The notes under the pieces are model-generated. The model saw nothing but the letters and a program-made list of their open reading frames with translations. It did no database searches and was not told where the DNA came from. Positions 26,321 to 35,259 of a stretch of 64,000 nucleotides of DNA are shown here, piece by piece (position 1 is the first letter of the stretch; every line of letters begins with the position of its first letter). Both the position numbers and the translations under genes were made by a program. Location of the stretch: assembly GCA_023424395.1 (NCBI GenBank), contig JAFADY010000020.1:124001-188000 (forward strand). The letters run 5' to 3'. The stretch comes from Bacteroidota bacterium (GTDB lineage Bacteria; Bacteroidota; Bacteroidia; Bacteroidales; Dysgonomonadaceae).

Positions 26321-27145
26321 TTAAAATTCTATCTCATCGGGATGGACGCCGGTACGGGAGCTTTTATCCAGTGAATCGATGGCTTGAATTTCTTCGGGTG
26401 ATAACTCAAAATCGAATATATCGATATTAGCGGCTTGCCGTTCCGGATCGCTCGATTTTGGTATTGTGAGGCAGCCTTTCTCGATGTTCCAACGCAAAAT
26501 AACCTGAGCGGCGGTTTTTTCGTATTTTTCCGCTATCGCGGTTAAGGTTTCCTCATCCAACAAATTTGTTTTGCTGCTTCCGAGCGGGCTCCATGCTTCG
26601 GGAGCGATATTTCTTTGCTTGCAAAAGTCGATTAAATCCTGTTGCACAAGATACGGGTGTAACTCCACCTGATTTACTGCAGGTACAATATTGGCAATCT
26701 GCAACAAATCGGTTAAATGGTGTATCATGTGATTGCTTACCCCAACAGCCTTTGCTTTGCCCGATATATAAATCCTTTCCATTTCTTGCCAGGCCCATAC
26801 ATGTTTTCCTTTTACCGGCCAATGCACCAGATACAAATCAATATAATCGGTATCGAGTTTCTTTAAACTCTTCTCGAAGGCTTTTTGAACATTGTTGTTG
26901 ATGACATCATCTCCCCAAAGTTTGGTAGTAACAAAAATCTCTTCGCGCGGAATACCGCTTTCTTTGATGGCTTTACCGATAGGCACTTCGTTGCCGTACA
27001 TGGCAGCCGTATCGATGTGCCTGTAACCCGCATCCAATGCAAAACGAATTGCCACATAAACATCGTTTTCGGTTTTACCGATATTGTAGGTGCCCAATCC
27101 GAGCATGGGAACTTTCGTACCGTTGTTTAATGTGATATGTTTCAT
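26321..27145 (-). CDS. Aldo/keto reductase
   Basis: The 274-residue TIM-barrel protein shows the AKR tetrad region: HIDTAAMYGNE (Asp, Tyr), TTKLWGDD (Lys) and LVHWPVKG (His), plus the cofactor-binding IPKSSDPERQAANI. It resembles the 2,5-diketo-gluconate/glyoxal reductase subgroup, which uses NADPH. It overlaps ribF by 4 nt, so the two are cotranscribed. Confidence 0.92.
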   Translation of the reverse strand: MKHITLNNGTKVPMLGLGTYNIGKTENDVYVAIRFALDAGYRHIDTAAMYGNEVPIGKAIKESGIPREEIFVTTKLWGDDVINNNVQKAFEKSLKKLDTDYIDLYLVHWPVKGKHVWAWQEMERIYISGKAKAVGVSNHMIHHLTDLLQIANIVPAVNQVELHPYLVQQDLIDFCKQRNIAPEAWSPLGSSKTNLLDEETLTAIAEKYEKTAAQVILRWNIEKGCLTIPKSSDPERQAANIDIFDFELSPEEIQAIDSLDKSSRTGVHPDEIEF

Positions 27146-28083
27146 TGTTTATAAGTTTTTAATCGTTTTTTTACTTCCTCTTTGTCTCTGTAAATCTGTT
27201 TCACAAGCGATTCTATATTTTCGAACTTTTCATCGGGACGTACAAAATCTATAAATTCCACCGTAAGCGATTGATCGTATAAATTGCCCTCGAAATCGAA
27301 AATATTTACCTCCACGCTTATTTCTTTTCCGTTTTGCAGCGTGGGGCGCGTGCCCACGTACAACATGCCGTGATGTATTTCGTTGTTAAAATGCACCAAT
27401 ACGGCATACACTCCGAGTTCGGGCACTACTTTGTATCTCTCCCACGCTTTCACATTAGCGGTTGGAAAACCAATGGTTCTTCCCACTTTATATCCTTCCA
27501 CAATTTTTCCCGATAGTGTATAATTATAGGTGAGCAACCGGTTGGCTTCTTTTATTTTTCCGGAAAGCAGCAACCTGCGGATTCTGGAAGAACTCACATC
27601 TTCGCCGTCCACTCGCATCTCCGATGCTTGCACAACATTAACGCCTGCCGCTTTCCCGTAACGGAGATAGGCATCAAAACCTTCTTCGCGGTTGTGCCCA
27701 AACCGGTGGTCGTAACCCACCAATAATGTGTGTATGTTAAGCTTTTCTTTCAATACGGAAGTAATAAACTGCCGCGCGGTAAATTGCGATAATTCCGGTG
27801 TGAACGGCAAGCTGATGCAATAATCGATTCCGGTGGAGGCAAGTTGCTCGATTTTTTCTTCGTATCCGCAAAGTAATTTGGGTTGATAATCGGAATGCAA
27901 CACTTTTCGCGGATGCACGGGAAAAGTGATCACGCCACACGGTAAACCCAACGCAGCAGCCCTTTTCTTCACCTGATCGATTAAATGCCGATGGCCGATA
28001 TGCACGCCGTCGAAAAAACCAAGCGAAGCAACAAGCGCAGGAAATTCCGTAAAACTTTTATGGGATAAATCTATAACTTGCAA
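27142..28083 (-). CDS. ribF: Bifunctional riboflavin kinase/FAD synthetase
   Basis: The 313-residue enzyme has an N-terminal nucleotidyltransferase domain (SLGFFDGVHIGHRHLI, LVGYDHRFGHNREEG) and a C-terminal flavokinase domain (VGRTIGFPTANV). It makes FMN and FAD from riboflavin. It is followed by the aldo/keto reductase gene with a 4-nt overlap. Confidence 0.95.
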   Translation of the reverse strand: MQVIDLSHKSFTEFPALVASLGFFDGVHIGHRHLIDQVKKRAAALGLPCGVITFPVHPRKVLHSDYQPKLLCGYEEKIEQLASTGIDYCISLPFTPELSQFTARQFITSVLKEKLNIHTLLVGYDHRFGHNREEGFDAYLRYGKAAGVNVVQASEMRVDGEDVSSSRIRRLLLSGKIKEANRLLTYNYTLSGKIVEGYKVGRTIGFPTANVKAWERYKVVPELGVYAVLVHFNNEIHHGMLYVGTRPTLQNGKEISVEVNIFDFEGNLYDQSLTVEFIDFVRPDEKFENIESLVKQIYRDKEEVKKRLKTYKQ

Positions 28084-28145
28084 AACTTCTTTTTTCTTTG
28101 TGTACTTCTAACGTTTAAACAACAGTTTTGGTTTGATGTTGCAAG

Positions 28146-28518
28146 AAAAGAAGCTGTCTCAAAAGTAAAACCTGCTATCAAATTGTCTCCCGATAACTAT
28201 CGGGAGAATGTATCCGTCAGACGGCGGAGGAATGAAGAATCTACTTAGATTGACAATATAGTCCCGATAGCTATCGGGATCACTTCGTTACCAATGACAT
28301 ATTTTTATAAATATCTGATTTTGAGTTGTTATAGATTTCTCACTTCGTTCGAAATGACAACCGCAGATAGCTGGGCTACAAGTCAATTGTCATGCCGACG
28401 AAAGGAGGCATCTATTTAATTATTATTCATGTCATTTTCTCTTTATTCCTAATTTTTTGGGTGAGAACTCAACATGACAAAATGAAATTATAGTGGTGCT
28501 TTTGAGACAGCTTCTTTT
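28146..28518. repeat. 373-bp non-coding element with perfect 20-bp inverted ends (MITE-like)
   Basis: AAAAGAAGCTGTCTCAAAAG (28146-28165) is repeated exactly in inverted form at 28499-28518. The inside has no credible ORF but holds two palindromes of the TCCCGATAGCTATCGGGA type (28187-28206, 28262-28279) and phrases such as GAAATGACA and CATGCCGACGAAAGG that look like dispersed intergenic repeats. The right end lies 5 nt from the serine palmitoyltransferase stop codon. A non-autonomous mobile element is plausible; a clear target-site duplication is not visible. Confidence 0.6.
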
Positions 28519-28523
28519 AGCAT

Positions 28524-29720
28524 TTATGTTGTCAAAACATTATACTTCCGGAAAACTTTCTCTATATGCTCCACCGCATAATTTATTTGATCGTAAGTAT
28601 GCGTAGCCATTAACGAAAACCGTATCAAAGTATCGTTGGGCGAAACCGCCGGAGGCACTACCGGATTTACAAAAACACCTTCCTCAAAAAGTTCTTTGGT
28701 AATGGCGAAAGTTTTTTCGTCGTTTCTGATGTAAAGCGGAATAATGGGCGTAGATGTCGGTCCCACTTCAAAGCCTTTTTCTTTAAACTGATTAATAGTG
28801 TAATGCGTTAATTCCCAAAGCGCTTTTATTCGGGCAGGTTCTGAGCGCAGTATATCGAGCGCCGCGGAAGCGGCGGCAGTAGCGGCGGGCGTGATGCTCG
28901 CGCTGAAAATATAGGGCCGCGCATTGTGGCGCAAGTAGTTAATAGTGTGATAATCTCCTACAATAAATCCGCCGATGGAGGCCAGCGACTTGCTGAACGT
29001 ACCCATGATCAAATCCACATCGTTGAGCAATCCGTAATGGTCGCAGACACCTTTACCGTTGTATTTCCTTCCTAAAACACCTATTCCGTGCGCTTCATCA
29101 ACCATTACGTTGGCATTGTGTTTCTTAGCCAAGCGTATGAGTTCGGGTAAATTAATAATATCGCCCTCCATGCTGAAAACACCATCCACCACGATCAGCT
29201 TTACCTTATGCTGATTGCATCGCTTGAGTTGTTTTTCGAGCGAGTCCATATCGTTGTGGCGAAACTTAAATTTGGTGGAGAAAGAAACCCGTGTACCTTC
29301 TATGATGGAAGCATGATTTCTTTCATCCCAAAGTATATAATCTTCTCTGCCCGTAAGCGCTCCCAAAACTCCTTCGTTTACGGTGAAACCGGTTGAAAAA
29401 ACAATGGCATCGTCTTTTCGAAGGAAATTAGCGAGTTTTTGTTCGAGTTCGATATGAATATCGAGAGTGCCGTTGAGGAAGCGGGAACCTGCCATTCCCG
29501 TGCCGTACTTTTCGGTTGCCTTCACGGCAGCCTCTTTCACTTTGGGATGATTGGTGAGACCCAGATACGCGTTGGAACCGAACATCAATACTTTCTTTCC
29601 GTTGATAACCACTTCCGTATCCTGATCGCTTTCGATGACCCTGAAATAGGGATAAATGCCGGCCGCCTTAAATTTTTGCGGAGCATCGTATTTCATCATT
29701 TTATCTCTTAACAGATTCAT
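28524..29720 (-). CDS. spt: Serine palmitoyltransferase
   Basis: The 398-residue alpha-oxoamine synthase resembles Bacteroides SPT throughout (KYDAPQKFKAAGIYPYFR, LMFGSNAYLGLTNHP, GSRFLNGTLDIHIELE). DEAHG (208-212) and the PLP Lys244 in GTFSKSLASIGG are present. It condenses L-serine with palmitoyl-type CoA to 3-ketosphinganine, the first step of bacterial sphingolipid synthesis. Its downstream reductase is not next to it. The enzyme is distinct from the oxoamine synthase at 8836. Confidence 0.92.
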   Translation of the reverse strand: MNLLRDKMMKYDAPQKFKAAGIYPYFRVIESDQDTEVVINGKKVLMFGSNAYLGLTNHPKVKEAAVKATEKYGTGMAGSRFLNGTLDIHIELEQKLANFLRKDDAIVFSTGFTVNEGVLGALTGREDYILWDERNHASIIEGTRVSFSTKFKFRHNDMDSLEKQLKRCNQHKVKLIVVDGVFSMEGDIINLPELIRLAKKHNANVMVDEAHGIGVLGRKYNGKGVCDHYGLLNDVDLIMGTFSKSLASIGGFIVGDYHTINYLRHNARPYIFSASITPAATAAASAALDILRSEPARIKALWELTHYTINQFKEKGFEVGPTSTPIIPLYIRNDEKTFAITKELFEEGVFVNPVVPPAVSPNDTLIRFSLMATHTYDQINYAVEHIEKVFRKYNVLTT

Positions 29721-29779
29721 TGGGTAATTATTAAGATAACCGTCGATCTTTCATTGACCTTTCGGAAAAAATCAGGTTA

Positions 29780-29808
29780 CAAAGATACGAATATTTTATT
29801 TCATTCAA
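29780..29808 (-). promoter_or_regulatory. Bacteroidetes promoter of the serine palmitoyltransferase gene
   Basis: On the minus strand TTG (29808-29806), an 18-nt spacer and TATCTTTG (29787-29780) are present, 59 nt before the start codon. Confidence 0.62.
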
Positions 29809-29983
29809 TTATCCCCGATCGAAATATACAATTAAAACGAATCATATCAATCAAAGCATTAATATTCAAAATATTAGATAAAAAAGAAACATACAATACA
29901 AAAAATGAGTTAAGATTTAAACATTTTCAAATTGAAAGCGTTAAAACAGATAAGCAATAAAACAACAAAAAATATTAAACATT

Positions 29984-30502
29984 ATGGTAAGTAAAAAATT
30001 AGAAACAGCTATTAACAAGCAAGTTAACGCCGAATTGTGGTCGGCTTATTTATATCTGTCAATGTCGATGCATTTTGCCAACGAAGGATTACCCGGCGTT
30101 GCCAACTGGTTTAAAATACAATTCGATGAGGAACAAGATCATGCTCATAAATTCATGAATTACCTCATTTCCAAAGGAAACAAAGTAGAATTGATGCCGA
30201 TAGAAAAAGTAGATACATCTTGGGACTCGGTGCTTCATGCTTTTCAAGAAACGCTAAAACACGAAAAAGTAGTTACCTCACTCATTAACGACCTGGTTGC
30301 CATTGCAAGAAGTGAAAACGATTATGCGTCAGAAAATATGTTACAATGGTTCGTTAACGAACAGGTGGAAGAAGAAGAAACCGCACAGGGCATGATAGAC
30401 AGTTTAAAACTCATCGGAGATAATGGTTTCGGCCTTTATACCTTCGACAAAGAACAAGCGCAACGCACATACACACCGGCTGCCAACGGTTCTGCCGAGT
30501 AA
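29984..30502 (+). CDS. ftnA: Ferritin (non-haem, FtnA type)
   Basis: The 172-residue four-helix protein carries the ferroxidase ligands in NAELWSAYLYLSMS and FDEEQDHAHKFMNY, with further acidic ligands in WFVNEQVEEEE. It stores iron as ferric mineral in a 24-mer. No haem-binding Met of bacterioferritin is seen at the usual place. It is divergent from the serine palmitoyltransferase gene and is followed by a large hairpin. Confidence 0.95.
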   Translation: MVSKKLETAINKQVNAELWSAYLYLSMSMHFANEGLPGVANWFKIQFDEEQDHAHKFMNYLISKGNKVELMPIEKVDTSWDSVLHAFQETLKHEKVVTSLINDLVAIARSENDYASENMLQWFVNEQVEEEETAQGMIDSLKLIGDNGFGLYTFDKEQAQRTYTPAANGSAE

Positions 30503-30526
30503 GAACGGAAACTCTAAATGTTTCCG

Positions 30527-30638
30527 AAAGAGGTTGTTCAGATAAAAGGTGTCATTCTAAATACGGAAAATCCATGCTTTTTAAAGCAATGTTCGTTTAA
30601 GTATGGCAGATTTTCCAAATACTGAACAACCTCTTTTT
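30527..30638 (+). terminator. Long nested hairpin after ferritin
   Basis: AAAGAGGTTGTTCAG (30527-30541) and CTGAACAACCTCTTT (30622-30636) are exact inverted copies and the right arm ends in a T run. Inner arms GGAAAAT/ATTTTCC are also complementary. The 112-nt structure can end ftnA transcription, but its size resembles a dispersed palindromic element. Confidence 0.65.
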
Positions 30639-30734
30639 ATTGTTAAATTTTACAGGAAAAAGTAAACCTTTCTCATTTTTATTGTTCTAACTTCAGATTG
30701 TTTCATACATTTACCCTCATATAAAAAAGAAGAA

Positions 30735-31058
30735 ATGGAAGATAAATACAGAAAACTCGTTAAATGCCTTGTTCTCGATGGCATCGGAATGGCTTCAGCA
30801 GCCATTCCCGTAATCGGCCCTTTACTCGATATAGTATGGGCGCCCGTAGCTGCATCAATCAGTTTTAAAATGTTCGGAAACAAACGCGGTAAGTACACTT
30901 CGCTTATTACTTTCGTAGAGGAAATTTTACCGGTTACCGATGTAATTCCTTCGTTTACCATTTTCTGGTTTTTGTTCGATTTCCTGAATATCGGCAAAGA
31001 AGCTGAAACAAATACCGTAAGGCAAACCGTTGATGCAGATTACATAGAAATAAAATAA
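30735..31058 (+). CDS. Small membrane protein, unknown
   Basis: The 107-residue protein has a charged start (MEDKYRKLVKCL), two hydrophobic segments (about 14-42 and 55-86) and a polar tail ending DADYIEIK. I do not recognise it with certainty; the shape resembles DUF4112-like proteins. It ends 10 nt before the TraB/GumN gene on the same strand, so the two are probably cotranscribed. Confidence 0.65.
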   Translation: MEDKYRKLVKCLVLDGIGMASAAIPVIGPLLDIVWAPVAASISFKMFGNKRGKYTSLITFVEEILPVTDVIPSFTIFWFLFDFLNIGKEAETNTVRQTVDADYIEIK

Positions 31059-31068
31059 AACCTTTTTT

Positions 31069-31977
31069 ATGACATTTAAAAAAACAATCGGCGCTGTTTT
31101 CACAATTTTCGTGATCATGGCATGTACAAACGTATCGGGCAAAGACACAAATTCTCTTTTATGGAAAGTCTCGGGGAACGGATTGGAAAAACCATCGTAC
31201 CTTTTTGGAACACATCATTTAATCCCCCTCGCTTTTCTCGATAGCGTGAGCGGTTTACATGAGGCTTTTGAAGCTACCGAACAAACCATCGGCGAATTGG
31301 ATATGAGCGATATGGCGGCGCTCCAACTCAAACTTCTTGGAGAATCGCAAATGCCGCAGGGCGTTACGTACGATGCGCTTATCAGTCCAGAAAACAAGGC
31401 GTTGCTCGATAGCACGCTGACAAGTTTGATCGGCGTAGGCTTAGGGCAACTCGGGCAAATGAAACCTGTGATCTTATCTAATTTGATTTCGGTAACGCTT
31501 TATCAGAAGTACTATCCTACCCTCTCGGGAGAAAAAAGTATCGATCAGTATTTTCAGGAAGAAGCAACAAAAAGATCGCGCCCGGTTCTAGGTGTGGAAA
31601 CTGTAGAGGATCAGATTTATGCTCTTTTAAATGCGCAATCGATGGAGCGCCAAGCCGAAATGTTGGTTTGCATGATAAACCATCCTGAATTGTTGAAAGA
31701 ACAAATGGATGATTTGCAAACAGCGTATCATTCTCAGGATATGCAAAAAATATACGAACTTTCGGAAAAAGAGATTCCTAACGATCCTTGCCCGAGCACA
31801 CAAGAGGAAAAAGATGTATTGAACAAAGACCGCAATATGAAGTGGTTGGAAAAACTCCCCGCAATGATGAAAGAAAAATCATCGTTTATAGCGGTGGGCT
31901 GCTTGCACCTTCCGGGAGAAGATGGCCTGATAGAAGGATTGCGTTCGCAGGGATATACGGTTGAACCGGTAAAATGA
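31069..31977 (+). CDS. TraB/GumN family lipoprotein
   Basis: The 302-residue protein has a lipoprotein signal (FTIFVIMACTNVSG) and the TraB/GumN signatures YLFGTHHLIPL (GxxH motif), GVETVEDQ and AVGCLHLPGEDGL. Members of this clan (Tiki/TraB/EreA/PrgY) are proposed metalloproteases; the conserved His and Glu fit that. Its location is likely periplasmic, anchored by lipid. The substrate is unknown. Confidence 0.88.
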   Translation: MTFKKTIGAVFTIFVIMACTNVSGKDTNSLLWKVSGNGLEKPSYLFGTHHLIPLAFLDSVSGLHEAFEATEQTIGELDMSDMAALQLKLLGESQMPQGVTYDALISPENKALLDSTLTSLIGVGLGQLGQMKPVILSNLISVTLYQKYYPTLSGEKSIDQYFQEEATKRSRPVLGVETVEDQIYALLNAQSMERQAEMLVCMINHPELLKEQMDDLQTAYHSQDMQKIYELSEKEIPNDPCPSTQEEKDVLNKDRNMKWLEKLPAMMKEKSSFIAVGCLHLPGEDGLIEGLRSQGYTVEPVK

Positions 31978-31981
31978 TATT

Positions 31982-32074
31982 ACCCCTAAATCCCCTGAAG
32001 GGGACTTCATGAGTTACAGAAAATGAATTGATGAGCGGCAAAGTCTCCCCTTCAGGGGAGATTTAGAGGTTTTT
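31982..32074. repeat. Paired CCCCTGAAGGGG palindromes between convergent genes
   Basis: CCTAAATCCCCTGAAGGGGA (31985-32004) and its inverted counterpart TCTCCCCTTCAGGGGAGATTTAG (near 32044-32066, longer than 20 nt in total) can pair with each other or fold alone. A T run at 32074 follows. It separates the TraB gene from convergent rlmD and may terminate both, although its right side overlaps the rlmD 3' end. Confidence 0.6.
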
Positions 32075-33478
32075 TTTCATTAGCAAAACCACATTCTCTA
32101 CATGGTGTGTATGTGGGAACATATCAACGGGTTGCACCCGTAATACCCGATATTTGCTATCCAATAAATTCAAATCGCGCGCTTGCGTAGCGGGATTACA
32201 ACTTACATAAACAATACGTTGAGGTTCGGCGAAAAGGATGGTTTCGATAACATCGTCGTGCATTCCGGCGCGGGGCGGATCGGTAATGATCACATCGGGG
32301 CGGCCGTGTTCGTTGATAAAATCTTGTGTGAGAATTTTTTTCATATCGCCGGCGAAAAATAACGTGTTTTCTATGCCGTTTAAACAAGAATTTTGCTTAG
32401 CGTCTTCGATAGCTTCAGGGACGTACTCAATTCCGATGACTTTTTTAGCGCTCCGCGCTACAAAATTGGTAATCGTGCCGGTTCCGGTATAAAGGTCGTA
32501 CACCAGTTCGTTGCCCGATAATTGGGCGAAATCGCGGGCAATTTTGTATAAATTGTAGGCTTGTTCGCTGTTGGTTTGATAAAACGATTTTGCGCCAATT
32601 TTAAACCGAAGGTTTTCCATTTCTTCGAAAATGTGGTCGCGACCTTTCCAAATCAGGACTTCCTGATCGGTAATGGTGTCGTTAGCTTTTTCGTTGATGA
32701 TATACAGCAGAGAGGTTATTTCGGGGAAAGTTTTGGATAGAAAGTTCAGCAAATTCTCACGTTTTTCAATGTCTTCTTTGTAGAAAACCACTACAACCAT
32801 CACTTCTCCGAAGGATGAGGTACGGATCATGAGCGTGCGCATCAACCCGGTTTGGTTGCGAAGGTCGAAAAACTCATATCCGTTTTGCAAACAAAACGAA
32901 CGCGTAGCGTTGCGAATTTTATTAGAAATGTCGTCTTGCAGCCAGCATTTGTTTATGTCCAGCACCTTATCGAACATTCCGGGAATGTGAAATCCAAGGG
33001 CGTTCATTTGGGTAAACTCTTTCTCGGATCCGATTTCCTGCTCGGTGAGCCATCGTTTGTTAGAGAACGTAAATTCCAGCTTATTGCGGTAAAAAGTAGT
33101 TTCGGGGGCGCCCAAAATGGGTGAGATTTCCGGCAAATCCACTTTGCCAATTCTCTTTAAATTATCTTCAACTTGCTTTTGTTTGTATCTCAATTGTTCA
33201 TCATAAGACAACATTTGCCATTTGCAACCGCCGCACACGCCGAAGTGTTCACAAAAAGCTTCGGTTCGTTTATCGGAAAACGAATGAAACCGCACTACCC
33301 TACCCTCGGCAAAATTACTCCTTTTGCGTGTTAGCTGAATATCCGCTACATCACCCGGCACGGCATAAGGCACAAAAACGGCCAATCCGTCCACTTTGGC
33401 AATGGCTTTGCCCTCGGCAGCCACATCAGCTATCGTAATGTTCTCTAATAAAGGAAGTTGCTTTTTATTTTTCGCCAT
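32063..33478 (-). CDS. rlmD: 23S rRNA (uracil-5-)-methyltransferase, RlmD/RumA family
   Basis: From the ATG at 33478 the protein is 471 residues: an N-terminal TRAM domain (about 1-65), the Fe-S cysteines CEHFGVCGGCKWQ, and a SAM-dependent methyltransferase domain with YDLYTGTGTI, DPPRAGM and the catalytic Cys in YVSCNPATQARDL. It forms 5-methyluridine in rRNA (or tRNA; the specificity of Bacteroidetes homologues varies). The frame is open further upstream to 33538, but that would pass the -7 box, so the shorter start is chosen. Confidence 0.9.
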   Translation of the reverse strand: MAKNKKQLPLLENITIADVAAEGKAIAKVDGLAVFVPYAVPGDVADIQLTRKRSNFAEGRVVRFHSFSDKRTEAFCEHFGVCGGCKWQMLSYDEQLRYKQKQVEDNLKRIGKVDLPEISPILGAPETTFYRNKLEFTFSNKRWLTEQEIGSEKEFTQMNALGFHIPGMFDKVLDINKCWLQDDISNKIRNATRSFCLQNGYEFFDLRNQTGLMRTLMIRTSSFGEVMVVVVFYKEDIEKRENLLNFLSKTFPEITSLLYIINEKANDTITDQEVLIWKGRDHIFEEMENLRFKIGAKSFYQTNSEQAYNLYKIARDFAQLSGNELVYDLYTGTGTITNFVARSAKKVIGIEYVPEAIEDAKQNSCLNGIENTLFFAGDMKKILTQDFINEHGRPDVIITDPPRAGMHDDVIETILFAEPQRIVYVSCNPATQARDLNLLDSKYRVLRVQPVDMFPHTHHVENVVLLMKKNL

Positions 33479-33495
33479 TGTGTAATTTATGAGTG

Positions 33496-33503
33496 CAAAG
33501 ATA
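33496..33503 (-). promoter_or_regulatory. -7 box (TATCTTTG on minus) of rlmD
   Basis: CAAAGATA on the plus strand lies 18 nt before the rlmD start. A -33 element at good spacing is not clear. Confidence 0.5.
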
Positions 33504-33587
33504 AACAATTTCAACAAAGTTGCGGAAAGCAAAAACAAAGTTATCAGTTCAATCGTTTATAATCCGTATCATTTAATCGCTTTTTAT

Positions 33588-34052
33588 ATGAAAAAAAATA
33601 TTTTGTTTTTTGCCCTTGCAGCTTTGTTTCTGAGTTTATTGGCTGCCTCTTGTAACAATACTTCCAACGCCAATCAAGAAAACGCTGCTATCAGCATAGG
33701 CACTTTTACGGAATTTCCTGAAGATGTAATCGGTTGCAGCAGTTACGTTTCTAACGATACTGCCCAATTTCAGAACAGGGAATACATTTATGTAAGCGAT
33801 TTGAATTCGGTGGCTTATATGAAGATCAACGACGAGTTGTTGCGATTCGAACTTCAGGACAGCTCCCAAACCGGAGAAACAACATCCACTTCTGTTTACG
33901 CGAACGATAAATACGAAATTACCTTCGATCAGGTTGACGGAGAGCAGAGCGGATACGAAACGGTTTATATTTCGGGCAGCATCACAATAACGGATAAAAC
34001 GAATGAGACCAAAAGCGCCAAGGCTTTTTTCTTCGGAGAGTTTGGTTGTTAG
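33588..34052 (+). CDS. Small lipoprotein, unknown
   Basis: From the ATG at 33588 the protein is 154 residues with a lipoprotein signal (FLSLLAASCNNTSN, Cys about 21). The mature part is acidic and beta-rich (FTEFPEDVIGCSSYVSND, AYMKINDELLRFEL). I do not recognise a family. The long in-frame extension to 33489 crosses the rlmD promoter and is not used. Confidence 0.72.
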   Translation: MKKNILFFALAALFLSLLAASCNNTSNANQENAAISIGTFTEFPEDVIGCSSYVSNDTAQFQNREYIYVSDLNSVAYMKINDELLRFELQDSSQTGETTSTSVYANDKYEITFDQVDGEQSGYETVYISGSITITDKTNETKSAKAFFFGEFGC

Positions 34053-34106
34053 GGTAGTTTGTCGTGTGAAATCAACAACTTCCGCGCAGTCAAGCCGAAA
34101 AGCCGT

Positions 34107-35189
34107 TCAATACCTCACTTTCAATACAATATCTCCCAAATCCTTTATTTCGTCTTGTGTTGTAAAAACTACGCGACCTTTTTTAGAAAGCACCTCCCAC
34201 GCGATGTTGCTCGTGATGTCGTCGATGGTGTCGGGTTCGGCGCCACTTTGAACGCGCGTGAAAGAGCGGCCGTCGTGCGTCATTCTCACGGCTTGCGAAA
34301 AATCTTGCCGGGCAATGAGCAATTCGCCGCGACCATCGATGGCGGCGCGGTAAATCTCCTGCAAATCAGTCAGCACTTTACTTTGCGTAACGGCTTCTTT
34401 CATTTCGGAAATGGCGCCCGATTTGCGCTGTTCCTGCAATTCCTTTACCATTTTCCACGCTTGTTGCACAATGTGGTGCGATTCGGAATTGTTGTAGTCG
34501 ATGGGCGCGTGGCCGAGATACACATCGGAGCGATCTGCCACCTGAAGCAATTTGGTATAATTGTCTTCGGTGGAAACAACCACGCAATTCAGTTCTTCTT
34601 CCTGCGCCACTTTTACCAATGCTTTGTCCACTTTATTCAGAAACTCGCGAACAAGATTGTCCACATATTTCGGATCGCTGCCTTTTACTGCGGTGGGCGT
34701 GTAATAGGGCGTTTCGGCGAAAGGAAAATCGTCGTTTCGGATTTCGTGCGTGATGCCGTCGTTTAGCGTTTCGTAAAGCTGCACGCCGCCTTGCGAAAGC
34801 ACCATGATCAGGTATTCATCGCTCCGATTGTAGGCTTTCATAATTTGGCGTAGGGCGAACGAATCAGAAATGCTTATCGTATTATCATCCACAGGCCACG
34901 ATGTGCGGATGTATTCTTTGGTGGTTTCGGACAAGAAAATATGCAGGCTGTCTAAGTTGAACCGCACATCTATTTCGTTACCGATGTTTTTGATATTTTC
35001 CAATAAAGCGGCGGCGGGACGTTTGCCGAACTCATCAGTAACGCGGTTTGCGGCTTCGTAAAGCAAGTTTTTCAACAGGATTTTGTCTTTTTCGCTGTCG
35101 GGGTGGGTTCTGTGCGTGTTCATCGAAATGGTAACACTTGGACTGTTTTGTTTGTTGGCTAACTTCTGGATTTTCTGTAAAATAGTCAT
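34107..35189 (-). CDS. baeRF-like protein (bacterial relative of release factor eRF1)
   Basis: The 360-residue soluble protein begins VTISMNTHRTHPDSEKDKI and has DEYLIMVLSQGGVQLYE in the middle and DVYLGHAPIDYNN later, the order seen in baeRF (bacterial archaeo-eukaryotic release factor) families. These are proposed to act on stalled or hibernating ribosomes; none is well understood. No GGQ motif is present. The assignment rests on remembered family features and is moderate. Confidence 0.62.
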   Translation of the reverse strand: MTILQKIQKLANKQNSPSVTISMNTHRTHPDSEKDKILLKNLLYEAANRVTDEFGKRPAAALLENIKNIGNEIDVRFNLDSLHIFLSETTKEYIRTSWPVDDNTISISDSFALRQIMKAYNRSDEYLIMVLSQGGVQLYETLNDGITHEIRNDDFPFAETPYYTPTAVKGSDPKYVDNLVREFLNKVDKALVKVAQEEELNCVVVSTEDNYTKLLQVADRSDVYLGHAPIDYNNSESHHIVQQAWKMVKELQEQRKSGAISEMKEAVTQSKVLTDLQEIYRAAIDGRGELLIARQDFSQAVRMTHDGRSFTRVQSGAEPDTIDDITSNIAWEVLSKKGRVVFTTQDEIKDLGDIVLKVRY

Positions 35190-35259
35190 AACTTACGCTT
35201 GTTTTATAGTGGTTTAAAAAAATGCGGATGCAATGGATACAGTTGTTAGCTATCAGCGT

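Noticed and set aside
29754..29960. 68-codon plus-strand open frame before ferritin
   Set aside because: It overlaps the SPT promoter, is AT-driven Lys/Ile/Asn-rich sequence and has no family resemblance.
34059..34766. 235-codon plus-strand open frame
   Set aside because: It is antisense to the baeRF-like gene and has the Phe/His-rich composition of a shadow frame.
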